64,000 bases of DNA. It comes from Ephemerocybe angulata. Lineage: Eukaryota > Basidiomycota > Agaricomycetes > Agaricales > Psathyrellaceae. Below the pieces are notes generated by a model, which was not told the DNA's origin, made no database searches, and saw nothing but the letters and a program-made list of their open reading frames with translations. This document shows positions 1-9,915 of the stretch, piece after piece. Numbering within the stretch: position 1 is the first letter of the stretch; the number at the start of each line of letters is the position of its first letter. The translations under genes and the position numbers were made by a program. The DNA lies in the NCBI GenBank assembly GCA_013368325.1, contig JAACJK010000059.1, forward strand, positions 186,001 through 250,000, in the 5' to 3' direction.

Positions 1-805
1 GTAATAAGAGCCTCCATTAACTTCTGCCCCTCCTGTTCCAATTTGGCAGTTTGGATGAACGGGTGGTCATTCGGGCAGTTGGATATGTTGGGGTCGTTTT
101 TGTTTTGAAGCTGACAAAAGGATTGAGAAACGATAGTATCATTAAGAGTGGATGACTAGCTACCCTAGGATCCGACACGCCTCGCATTTGCAAGAGGATC
201 ACCCGCTGCACGAATTTCATTGCCGCTAGCTTCACTCCCGCGTTCGTGGTGTTGGACCATAACATTTCGACGATTCGAGTCTTGCATGTTGTGAGGATGT
301 CCCAGGGGGTTGGGTTGCTGCGGTTGGCACATCTACAAGAATTCAGCTACACGTCGCGACAAATAATGCAGGAGGCGTACAGGTATCGGAAGACAAGGAC
401 ATATACGGTGGCGAGAGTTTGAATGGAGGTCTTGACAATGTACGGTGTAGGGTCGTCAAGAAGCTGTGCGAGCGTCTCCAGCGCCTTCAGGGACACTGTC
501 GAACAATGAATACATCATCCAAACGGAAATGTGGTGGTGCACGAACTCTGTGTCCTCACGTCCTGCGACAGTGTCGAGCGACATATGGCAAACTGTAGCA
601 GTTCGAGAATCCATCTCTTGAGCAGAGAGTCCCCCGCATTCACGACGAGGCGAAGGAGGTAATCGACAAGAACTGGGATGGGGGATGGGTGGTTTTCAAG
701 GGACTCGCGTAAAGAACTAAGCAAGTCTGCCTGCTCCTTTGAATTTTGGGGTACTGTCAGGGCGGCCTGGAGGGCCTGTAAAGGGTCGAGTGGGTTGTTT
801 GCCAT
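1..805 (-). CDS. Symplekin/Pta1-like mRNA 3'-end processing scaffold, N-terminal part (runs off the left edge)
   Basis: The spliced product starts MANNPLDPLQALQAAL and continues through HEAT-like helices, including VKLAAMKFVQRVIL followed by QMRGVSDPR, and then NDPNISNCPNDHPF. This is the N-terminal HEAT (DUF3453) region of symplekin/Pta1, the scaffold of the cleavage and polyadenylation factor in the nucleus. I place the start at 805 rather than the upstream in-frame ATG at 883, because MANNPLDP gives the compact start usual for the family and the upstream residues look like 5'UTR. At least three short introns interrupt the coding sequence, and the gene is cut off after LEQEGQKLMEALI at base 1. 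Only about 200 residues are visible, so the C-terminal symplekin domain cannot be checked. It lies head-to-head with the F-box gene on its right. Confidence 0.85.
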
Positions 806-973
806 TGGACCAGAACATCCACCAGACGCAGTTCGTCGCAAGCTCGTCGCGGTCAATGCTTTCCACAATGACACTGCCGCCAACTTCTCCCTCCCTTACG
901 TAAGTTATACCCACGCTTGAGGGTCCTTCGTCCATGGTGTGCGGGCAGCTACTTGAATTTATCGCATTCTGAC
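806..973. promoter_or_regulatory. Short head-to-head intergenic region, probable shared promoter
   Basis: The symplekin start (805, minus) and the chosen F-box start (974, plus) are only 168 bp apart and point away from each other, so any promoter for both must sit here. No clear TATA box is visible. This is inferred from gene layout only. Confidence 0.4.
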
Positions 974-2071
974 ATGCTGCCCCTCGAACTCTGGATCCAT
1001 ATTTGCTCCTTCGCCTGTACCGGGGACGATGGAACTACGGGGCGCTCACTATCCTTTGTATCTCACACTATCCGTACAGCTTCGGAAGACTTCAGACTTC
1101 GAACAATTGCGGTCCGCGGCGAACTGCAGATCGCTCGCTTCGCACAATATCTCGAATCGATAGATGTCAAGAGAAGAAAGGTCGAGAATTTGTATATCAC
1201 CACCTGGGCGCCCGGATCTAGGCGCTCTTCAGATTATGGAGGTTATGCATCCGCTCAGTCAGAGCAAGCCTTGATTGACCTCTACCGGCCAGGCATCTGT
1301 GATCGAACCCCTGGCCCGGAACCAGTAAGCGAATTGATCTTCTTCTCATTAGACAATGGTCTCACCGAACTACAGGAAGACATTCTTGAGGACAGAGAAG
1401 AGCTCCTGTGTCATGCGATCTCGCGCATCTTGCGAGCAGTGGCCGAAACTGTGCTTATTGCGCACATCAAGCTCGACGCATACCGAGACTTCATTTTTTT
1501 CCCGGTCAAGTTCGAACGCTTGGAGGAGTTGACGATTCTCGGGGCATTTGAATGCAGCTACAAGGCCTATATCCCCCATCTGCCAGCCAACCCCACGCTG
1601 CGCAGGCTCAAGCTCAACTACGTCGCGCTTTATCACGATACAACCCTGCTCGACTCCATAGCGGCCTGGGCTCCCAATCTTACACATCTCTACTTCCAAC
1701 TCTCGAACCCCTACCAAAGAGGTGTTGTAGAGCAGCTTCAAAAAATACTCTGTCCACAGAAGACAACAGACCAAAGGCCAGGTCAGTTCCCCATGAGCTT
1801 GAAAATGCTCCAGCTTCATCCTGGACAGAAATCCCCTCCTGGGATGTGTGGGACTGGATATGCAACAATCGCGCTGGCTAAACGCGACTTGTACAACTAC
1901 TGCATATCCGAACCTCGGATTGTGCTTCGAAATCACCCCCCGTTTCTCTACCGCTCCACACATAGTGCCGCTGAGGAAAGAGAGGCCATGGACGAATGGA
2001 TGGATAGAGTGGAAGGTGGTTTGGGATGTTGGGATGATTCCGACCGTATGAAGTCCCCCTTCACGCCTTAA
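974..2071 (+). CDS. F-box domain protein of the expanded basidiomycete family
   Basis: Intronless frame of 365 codons from the start at 974. The first residues, MLPLELWIHICSFACTGDDG followed by TTGRSLSFVSHTI, are the F-box signature common in agaricomycete genomes (LPxELWxxIFSxxCTDDGTTGRSLSxVS). The rest is leucine-rich and irregular, as in the LRR-like substrate-binding regions of these proteins. By family, it should bind Skp1 through the F-box and act as substrate receptor of an SCF ubiquitin ligase; the substrate is unknown. An in-frame ATG at 917 would add 19 residues. I prefer 974 because the F-box then lies at the very N-terminus, as usual. It shares a short divergent promoter region with symplekin. 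Confidence 0.8.
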   Translation: MLPLELWIHICSFACTGDDGTTGRSLSFVSHTIRTASEDFRLRTIAVRGELQIARFAQYLESIDVKRRKVENLYITTWAPGSRRSSDYGGYASAQSEQALIDLYRPGICDRTPGPEPVSELIFFSLDNGLTELQEDILEDREELLCHAISRILRAVAETVLIAHIKLDAYRDFIFFPVKFERLEELTILGAFECSYKAYIPHLPANPTLRRLKLNYVALYHDTTLLDSIAAWAPNLTHLYFQLSNPYQRGVVEQLQKILCPQKTTDQRPGQFPMSLKMLQLHPGQKSPPGMCGTGYATIALAKRDLYNYCISEPRIVLRNHPPFLYRSTHSAAEEREAMDEWMDRVEGGLGCWDDSDRMKSPFTP

Positions 2072-3000
2072 TCCCACATATTATTAAGTAGTAGTGAAGT
2101 ATTCCATGTAGATCTCTTCATCGGCGCGAGGCGCTAAGGCCAGGTTAGATAGGCGCCTGAAGCAGACTTTGGCCGTTGGGGTTAGCTATACGACCAAGTA
2201 ATTCGCGCATCATGGAATGAAATGTTTAAGTCCTCGTCGCCATCATGTCTATAGGCTGGGTGTAGCTTATCTGCGCCCTGAGCTGGTTCCTGCGCACGAG
2301 ATTAGATAGATTCTTTCAAGATGCCATCAACCACTGCCAGGACGGTCGGAGGTTGATCGGAGGCAGGCGGCAGCAGGTTCTTTTCAACTCACTAATATAC
2401 TTAGTACTGTGGAGGACAGTATTAGCACTGTCGTCGACTCCAACCACGCTCAATATTCAATATTCAATGCTCACCCAAGCACGAGTATACTGCTCAGATT
2501 GCTTCTGCTGTTTCTGGGTCCTTGACTGGAGGCCAGAGAGGAGTGAAGAAAAGTTAGTTCTCAAATAACCTTGGCCAGTTCGAGATTCATGTTTACGTGT
2601 TTAGAAGCTAGTCGGACTTGCAGAGGAAATCGAAGAATGGGATGAAAGGCCTGGTTTCGCGTGCCTCCATCACCTACACAAAGCTTCTCTTTGGATCTTG
2701 TGAACATGTCGGTGAGAGTTTTACATCCAATTAGAAGTTTTTATTGTGATGTTTTACGGTGCTTCCGCTGTAGAATGGCACGTATGAGCCAAATAGGCGC
2801 CGATAGCACTCAGCAGGCACCCAGGACCGCAAATTAGCTAGACGCGGTTCGCAAAATCCCTGTCTCATGACCGTATTTCTTGGCTTCTTGATACTGGTGC
2901 CCTATGTCGTTTCTCACATAGACCCCTCCTCTACAAGGAAAGGCCAAAGTCGCCATATGATGCGCTCTGAGGGATACTCCGTGTCTCGGGCTCAGAGACC
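2072..3000. other. Intergenic, no gene seen
   Basis: Only short frames of no coding character. It contains the 3' flank of the F-box gene and the upstream region of the DUF4360 gene. Confidence 0.6.
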
Positions 3001-3008
3001 TATATAAA
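3001..3008 (+). promoter_or_regulatory. TATA box of the DUF4360 gene
   Basis: TATATAAA, 57 bp upstream of the ATG at 3065. Position and sequence fit a core promoter with a short 5'UTR. Confidence 0.6.
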
Positions 3009-3064
3009 GGCCCGTTAAATGAGGGAGAGCAGACATCGATTCAGGACTCAACCCTGCCTGCGCA

Positions 3065-3996
3065 ATGTTGAAGACACTCGTGTACCTCATCACTCTCGCC
3101 TCTGCAGCCGTCGCTGCTCCGGCTCTCCGAGACACGGTTGACGCCCCCGAAGGATTTGCATTGTGAGTTTCACTCAATTCAACTACCCATCATCTCATAG
3201 GTCGGGGCATTTTACTGAAACTGTGGTGAAGCACAAACCCTACCTTCGTCGGTGATGGATGCCTCGATGGAACTGCCAGCTTCGTGTTTGCTGGTCAGTA
3301 TATCTTGATGTTCAGAGTCGTTTGCTTGCTCACCCTAGTTCTATATATACGAAGAGGACAAGTCGTCCTTCTCTTTGGTCTTTACCAACTTCACCCTGCT
3401 GCTACCGTATGACAGTGCCCCGGTTCAGACCTACGTTGAGAGGGCTTGCAACTTTTCGGTGGGGGTCAGTATACCTGCCGGGTACTCCTTTACCATTCCC
3501 TGGTATGAATATGTCTGTATTATACTCTCAATCTCCCCCAAGTGGATCCATTTCTGAGAAAACTGGTTACAGACGCACGATGAGGTCCTTGCTATCAATA
3601 CCTATGCAGTGACTGAATGGAGGTGGAAATGTAAGTGTCCCTTTCGCACTGCTGCCAACTAGAACTTACACAAACCAATATACCTTTCAGTCTTGAGTAC
3701 ACCTCAAGAGGAAGGCAGTAGATACGAACAGAAGAAGGAGGGCAAAGACGAGGTCAAGGCGTCTTACGTGTTTACGGACATCATACCTGTTTCCCCAGGC
3801 TCCACTACATCCCCCTGTGGGCAGGACGTCGTGTTCACGCTTGACATTCTTAGGTATCTCTACAACGACGGCAATGTTGTAGATGAATTGTCGGACAACA
3901 TCTTCCATGCTGACGCGGTGAGTCAATCTGGTGATAACTGCACAGCGTATGCTTACTTGACATCCTATCTAGCTCCTAACCTACGATACTTGCTGA
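3065..3996 (+). CDS. Small secreted protein of the DUF4360 family
   Basis: The start MLKTLVYLITLASAAVAAPA is a classic signal peptide ending at an A-x-A site. Splicing five introns by phase (first donor after 3162, second exon 3232-3293, third exon beginning AGGACAAG) gives a continuous product. Motifs run in DUF4360 order: NPTFVGDGCLDGTASFVFA, EDKSSFSLVFTNFTLLLPYD, RACNFSVGVSIPAGYSFTI, then a C-terminal SPCG...FTLDI segment. The paired cysteines (GDGC, RACNF, SPCG) suggest disulfides in an extracellular protein. DUF4360 proteins are secreted or wall-associated proteins of unknown function, common in filamentous fungi. A TATA box lies 57 bp upstream. The last exon (3973-3996, ending in Cys-stop) is the least certain; without that intron the frame would end at 4013. 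Confidence 0.75.
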
Positions 3997-4468
3997 ACAC
4001 ACTGGACTCGTGACCATGCCAGCTTCGAGTTGAATACGTACCTCCTGATCAACCAATACATGCACAACAGATTCCATTCCAGTTGCGAACTGCCCGATCG
4101 CCCATATATCTGTAAACTGTGTGTTCCGACCATTAGGCGCCCATGCTGACCTTACGCGCTTACATCGATCAGGCGTGATCAGGAATGCACGAAAGCTTTC
4201 TTCAGGTTCGCCCATGGCGTACAAGATTCGAATTAATCAGCTTGGACATTCCCCAGACCCCGCACAGAGTGATATGAAGATGGAGAAGTTCTCCCTTAGC
4301 CAAAATATTGTTCAGTTTGTCACCTATGATATGTGATACCTGTAGACCCAAAGCAATTGGCACGATGTCGGCATCGAAGCGCAAACGATCGCATACATGA
4401 TCATGTCGTCTTGAATATACTTACTCAACGTCCTTAAGCGCTGGGACGTTGTTGGCGCTCATCATAGA
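3997..4468. other. Unresolved 470-bp stretch between DUF4360 gene and first MscL gene
   Basis: On the minus strand there are short open stretches (4202-4384 and 3976-4224). A possible ATG-exon-donor arrangement begins at 4465 (MMSANNVPALKDVE, then GTAAGT), but I could not join it to any following exon in phase and recognise no family. It may be the 3'UTR of the neighbours or a decayed gene. Confidence 0.4.
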
Positions 4469-5268
4469 CTATGACTCTGCTGCTGAGACACGGTTCATCG
4501 GCAATGCAGATGTCTCCGCATCTTCCCTCCCATCAAGCCACGACGTGCATAGGAAGCACCGCTTGGCCTATTCCACGTCTCAGTATCGTCGAAGCTACAA
4601 TGTAAACTCATTCAAAACACACCTTCGCGCTTACTGGCTTGCTGCAATACGGGCATTTCACGACGTGTTGGATAATAGGGTCCTTCGTCAACCTTCCATA
4701 TAGATTGGCGACGATGTATAGGGCTAACCCAATACCCATGAAACTCAGAAGCTCGTCCAAGAAGCTCCTTGAGTGATACAAATTAGTCCCAAGTAAGTGC
4801 GAAGTGCCGCGTTGGCTCTACGTGGAGTGAAAGGCTCTCACCCGTAGGTCCAGATGAGGGCGCCGTCCGCTAGTGCCTGCTCTCGGGTGTTGTAGCCGCC
4901 AAGCGTGCTATACTCCTCTCCAACCCTGAGGACCATGAACTTCTCACTGAGGTTTCGGTCCATCCATGGGAGGAGGGATATAGGAGGTAGGAGGATGTCG
5001 GTGACGAGGGAATTGACGAGTTTGGTGAATGCAGTCGCAATCCTTTAGTGGCCAACGACGTGAGGGGTCGTTCACACAACGATATGCCCTAAACGTACGT
5101 GACACCGACAGCGACCTGCAGCACGTTCTCCTGGAGTGCGAAGTCGATGAAGCCAGACCAGAGTGACTTCACTCCGCTCGCAACGAGACTCTCCGCGTCG
5201 TGCAGCCCAGATCGGAGGATGTTGCTGTTCCATCGTCTTGTGACGAAATAGTCCGAGTCGCTGGCCAT
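4469..5268 (-). CDS. MscL-type mechanosensitive channel with C-terminal zinc-ribbon-like tail, copy A
   Basis: Four exons (5268-5099, 5042-4842, 4767-4623, 4567-4469) total 615 nt, an exact 204-codon frame plus stop. The pattern GFIDFALQENVLQVAVG, TIATAFTKLVNSLVTDILLP, PPISLLPW matches the first transmembrane helix and pore region of bacterial MscL, the large-conductance channel that releases solutes under membrane tension. A second membrane segment follows (SFLDELLSFMGIGLALYIV). After TM2 there is a CPYC...CFLC pair ending CTSWLDGRED, a zinc-ribbon-like cytoplasmic tail; bacterial MscL ends in a simple helix instead. It lies 327 bp downstream of copy B on the same strand, with introns at matching positions. 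Channel activity and membrane location in fungi are not known to me. Confidence 0.85.
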
Positions 5269-5595
5269 CGTGTCTAGTAGGTGGGTGGGGGAGAGAGAAA
5301 GCTCGTGTGACTGGTGCAGAAAGGAAACGTATTGAGAGGGAAAGAAGGGCACTCTTTACAGCGCATCGTCGGCTGATTATCAGCGCTTACTATCACAGTG
5401 AAGGGTGGTACGATGATGGTGAGTACATAACGCGGGCTCGGTGCCGTGAAGCGTCCGAATTATCCAAGGAGGCGATTTTGAGGCGATTATTAGATTACGC
5501 ACCACTGACGTAGAGACTCGCTTTCATAGAGGGATGAAGAGATAAGTAAGAATATTTAGAAACATTAGGAACCAGCAGACAGCTAGGCCAGAGCG
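5269..5595. other. Spacer between the two MscL copies
   Basis: 327 bp holding the 3' flank of copy B and the promoter of copy A. No separate gene seen. Confidence 0.6.
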
Positions 5596-6356
5596 CTAAT
5601 GAGCCGGAATTGCGGTCGTTTCTCTATCCTCTCTTCCGTCTAGCCAGGACGTGCACATAGGGCACCTCCTTGCCTGCAACCGTGTTAGTCGACATCCCCC
5701 TGTCATCGGTGGAAGGAAGAGCTCACCTTTGCACTAATTTCCTTCCTACAGAATGTACACTTTGCGGTATATTTGATGATCGTGTCCTTCGTAAACTTTT
5801 GATAGGTGAGAGCAATAAGGTACAGCGCGAAGCCAACACCAAAGAATGTGATAATCTCGTCGAGGAAAGAACTGCAGAATTAGGGTCAAAGGATGAGTGG
5901 TGAGGGACGAACAGAGATAGGGGTACCAACGGCACCTACCCGTAAGTCCAGATAGCCGCGCCATCTTCCAAGGCCTGCTCTCTCGTATTGTAGCCCCGTT
6001 TTCCATCGTAGTAGTGGGGCCCCTTTCGCATCACTACGAACTTCTCCTCTAGATTCCGGCTCATGAAAGGTAGGAGCGACAAAGGTGGTAGGATGATGTC
6101 CGATACAAGCGAATTGACGACCTTCGTGAATGCCGTCGCGATGCTGCATAGCTGGTTAGCTTCTATTCATGTGTTTAAGGAAAATGCGTACGCACATAAG
6201 ACCCAAAGCAACCTCAATGACGCTGTCGCGCAACGCGAACTGGATGAACCCGTCCCAGATCGACTTGACTTTGCGAGTTACGAGGCGCTCAGCATCGAGC
6301 AGGTTTGATCGGGCGTCGTCGCTGTTCCATCGCTGTTGAAAGTCGTCGCCTGGCAT
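5596..6356 (-). CDS. MscL-type mechanosensitive channel with C-terminal zinc-ribbon-like tail, copy B
   Basis: Four exons (6356-6196, 6143-5940, 5871-5727, 5673-5596) total 588 nt, an exact 195-codon frame plus stop. The core reads GFIQFALRDSVIEVALGL, IIATAFTKVVNSLVSDIILP, PPLSLLPF, then TM2 SFLDEIITFFGVGFALYLI, then the tail CTFC...CPMCTSWLDGRED. Exon 3 is 145 nt in both copies and all three introns are in equivalent places, so A and B arose by tandem duplication and then diverged. By homology it is a tension-gated channel; the cysteine pairs suggest metal binding by the tail. The N-terminus (MPGDDFQQRWNSDDARSNLL) resembles copy A (RRWNSNILRSGLHDAESLV), which supports this start. Confidence 0.85.
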
Positions 6357-6794
6357 TGTTTCGTCGGGATAGTCGTGGTAGTCCTGAGTAGATGAGAGAG
6401 GATAGAACTTGGAATGGAGCTGATGTCATGATGTGCTACTCCGAATATGACGACGGAAGCATCACAACTCGAGCATCCACTGGCAGCACAGCCATGGGCG
6501 CCTAGATCCAAACCGCGTCAGGGGTAACCAGGAACGAGCAAATGTAACAACTATCTTCCTTGAGTGCTGTGTGAATAGGTAGAACATTGTCTGTCGACCA
6601 GATTTTAGCCACCATAGACGTTCCTTGAAACGACTGACCAGTCACCAGTCAGGCTAACTGGGCCCGAAGCTGGGAATACTCAAATATTGCCCAACAAATA
6701 TGCAATAGTTCTCGGCAAACTTATAGATAAGAGGTCTATGGTGTACAGTACTGCTGGAGAATCTTCTTACTTTCGGTAGCCAAGACGGTACATT
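6357..6794. other. Intergenic, no gene seen
   Basis: 438 bp between the MscL copy B start and the NACHT gene stop. It should contain the copy B promoter and the NACHT 3'UTR. Confidence 0.6.
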
Positions 6795-9281
6795 TCATGG
6801 ACGATCCCGTCTCCTCTTTCCAGATGAACGGCCACTAATGTCAACCGCGCGAAGGTTCTTGTGCCCAGACATATCAGCCTTCCGAGCTGCCCACTCTCTG
6901 GAGTACTTCTTCAAGATCTTCGCCAAATCGGGCTCACGTTTCTTGAAATTGGGTAAACAGATTAGTTATGTTAATGTTGACCTGAATAGGGTTTAACATG
7001 GTAATAAAATCTGACATACTTCGAACTCTTTGGCGAGCACAGGTTCCATACACCTCTCCCAGCGTTCCACAAACTCGTATTGAGGATAGGTGTTTTCAAT
7101 CCAGGGGGGAGCCCCGACGAAGTGCATCACCGGGTGTGTAACCCAGGCGTTGATTTTTTCGAAGCCCGATGCGCCAAATTGAAGGAACGTGTTGACTACA
7201 CCATCCTTAGGTGCATCGCCTGCGAAAGGAGAATCCTTTCGCCACAGGACAGCGCACAGAAGTATGGCACAATCCAACAGATCGAGATTCTTGGCTTTGT
7301 ACCGAAGCTTGAACTGGTCGTCGGAGAGGGTGCTGCCGTCCCTAATTTCTTTGGCATTCATAAGTATGTTGTTGGTAAATTGGGTACCTCGAGAAGTGAC
7401 ATACCTCCTAGTGTGTAGTCATCGTCAATTCGACGAAGACAGGATTCCGTGATGTACTCGGCGCATTGAATTTTTGGGATGTATAGAGCCCCTGCTCGTT
7501 CAGGAGCGTTCAGGAAGTCAAGAAAGGATCTATGGTAGACTTTGATTTGAGTGGTTTCAGCCCCATGGCTACCGGGAGAATGGGTCGTTAGAAGAGACCG
7601 GACATCGCAACTGATACTACTCTCAAATGCGCCCTCCCCCAATCCAAGCAGCCGGTCCTGGCGATTGATATCCAAGTTCAAATTGATGGTGTTAATGGTG
7701 AGGTATACGCGGAGAATCAGCAGAAAATCGCGCTTCATGTTGGTATCAATGCCCTCGTAAGCTTCTCTGGCAGCGGTCAAGATGAGGGTGTAAAGGGAGT
7801 CGAGAGGGGCAAGCGGGTTGTTACCGTCATGGGGTTTGCCAGACTGAATAGAGCGTATTGCCTGAAGGCTCTCGACCGGGAGGCGCCTTGGCTCGGAAAT
7901 GTATCGAATGGCCGTCGCAGCATAGATGTACTGCCCAGACGCAGCCTTGACAATGGACTCCACATCTTCCTCGGTGAACCATGCGTGCTGCCATCTCTGC
8001 TGTCGGCCGATCCTCTCCAAATTCCTGCGCACTGTGAGGCGAATGTCGGAAGTCGCGTCGTAGTCGTCGCTGAGCCGGATAAGGTATACTTTTCCACCAC
8101 ACAGGAGTTCGCCGGGCGCGAGAGCCCTGAGTATAGCCTGTTCTGGGCGACTAGTGAGGATTATGCGGAATGGGGACTGTCGCTGAAGGAAGCTGTCGTG
8201 GATTGCATGGAGAAGCTCTCGCTGGCCATCCACCTCGTTGCACTCGTCTAGGCCGTCGATAAGAATGGCGTATGGGAGTCCGACAGACTTGGCAGAAAGG
8301 AGGCGAGCGACAGGATCAAGGATCAACCGCTCGATCTGCGTCTTGAGTGTCTGCTTGAAGATGAGGGTGTCATCTTCCACCACAATGCCCATCATCCGAC
8401 GGAGGGCGTCGTTCCTCTTCCCAAGCTGGTAAGCAATGGTAGGTATTAACCCCGAAACATTGTTCCTGGTGGTGTCCCCGACGTTGAAGAAGAACGAGGC
8501 CGCTAGGATCCCCTTCGCTTCACAGTCTTCTGCGATAGTTTGCTGCAGCGCGGACTTCCCTGACCCTGCAGCCCCGGTCATACAGAGAAGCTGTGTAGGC
8601 GAGTTCCTGTCCTCAATCCAGGTCGTTATTTCTCGGATGAGCTCAACGCGCGTATCTTCGTCGCATTTTGGAGGGTCGAACCGGGCGGCCGAATTGTGGA
8701 GAGCATTGACAGACGTTTCCTTCACCAATTGTTCCCAACCTGAGCGCAATCGAAGTTAGAGGGGTTACTAGCCTGCTTGAGGACACAGAGGGAATAGCTC
8801 ACCAGTACTTCCTTGCCTAAGCTGCCCCTCAGCATTGATGTAACTGAAGTGTCCAACACTGACGTTGCGGGCGTTGTTGAAGAAGCCTTGTTCTTGAGGC
8901 GCTATGTTGGAGCGTGTTAGTGCCAGACTCAACGGTACAATTTACGAAGTGCGAACTGGGGGACAGGTGAGGTGGATTTGAGGATGCGACAGACGAAGCA
9001 CGGTCCTGGGATACTTGGCTTGCCGAATCCACTCGAGGAGCGAGGGTTTGGGTCGATCCGAGTGCCTGGGTTCTCAGGGACGGCTGACCCGAGGGACAGA
9101 CCTCGATAGCAGAGCCTGAAGCTCGTGTGCTGAGGGGAATTGGAGAGCCAGGGTTTTTAGTGATGCTCGATTCCTCTGGCAACTCTACCGTGATCTGAGG
9201 CCACTTTTTCCTTCTCCAGAACCAAAGGCACATTCCAGGGTTGAGGGTGTAGACAGTTAAGAGGAGTGTTAGGGGCCTCAT
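6795..9281 (-). CDS. NACHT-type P-loop NTPase (fungal NLR-like), left copy
   Basis: An exon at 8901-8803 carries the family N-terminal motif FFNNARNVSVGHFSYI. An intron (8802-8740) joins it in phase 1 to GWEQLVKETSVNALHNS. The large exon has Walker A GAAGSGKSALQQT and Walker B YAILIDGLDECNE, followed by LTSRPE and a winged-helix-like region ending KVYHRSFLDFLNAPERAG. Two further exons (7310-7015 region, then KREPDLAKILKKYSREWAAR) end in a basic tail and stop at 6795. NACHT proteins are STAND ATPase switches; in fungi some act in non-self recognition. No C-terminal WD40, ankyrin or TPR repeats are visible. The first exon (from 9281, MRPLTLLLTVY) is uncertain: comparison with the right-edge paralog suggests a different frame there. 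Its close paralog lies at 62.3-64.0 kb in opposite orientation. Confidence 0.85.
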
Positions 9282-9915
9282 GTCAAGACGTCGGAGACTC
9301 TATTCAGTTCCACCGTGAGAAATCCGAGGGAACCTCGAGGCCTGTGCCTTAAGATAAGCGCCCAAAGTCGCTGCCATCAGTACACGTTTTCGCCGAATCA
9401 AAGTCAGAAACAACACGAACCTCAAGCTTCAAGACACCAGACACGGCCAACGACACCCTCCCCCACTCAAAAGACAAAAAAATACTACATTTTCAACTAC
9501 ACAGTACACCAAACTACAATTTTATGTATATACAACGCTATATCAGGTGTTATATTTCTTCTTCCTTTTTACCATTCAACATTCAAGAAATCAAAGCAGA
9601 CAAACAAACGACAAAAGTATATGTGCAGCAGACGCTCTCCCGGTAAGAAGGGGAAGGAAAGCAAGAAGAGGGAGAGCAGCCAATGAGAATCAAAAAAGCC
9701 CTGGCATCTAGGGGAGATAGCCCGCATGGCAAGCTCTCAGAAAGTGTAAAACACACAAGCAATGGAAGAAATGAAAGAGCACAATGGCAATGCCCGTGAA
9801 CCGACAGCAGAAAACACTAAGGAAGAGCGCAAGCACAGCAAGAAAGAAAAGAATAGCCCCAAAGTTCGCAAGTTCGATCCAAACCAGGATCCTCAGTCAA
9901 TTAGTCGGTGGTCAT
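9282..9915. other. Intergenic, A-rich, no gene seen
   Basis: About 630 bp. It holds the 3' flank of the CUE/CCCH/Smr gene and the promoter of the NACHT gene. The 9400-9900 part is A-rich on the plus strand and codes for nothing I recognise. Confidence 0.6.
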
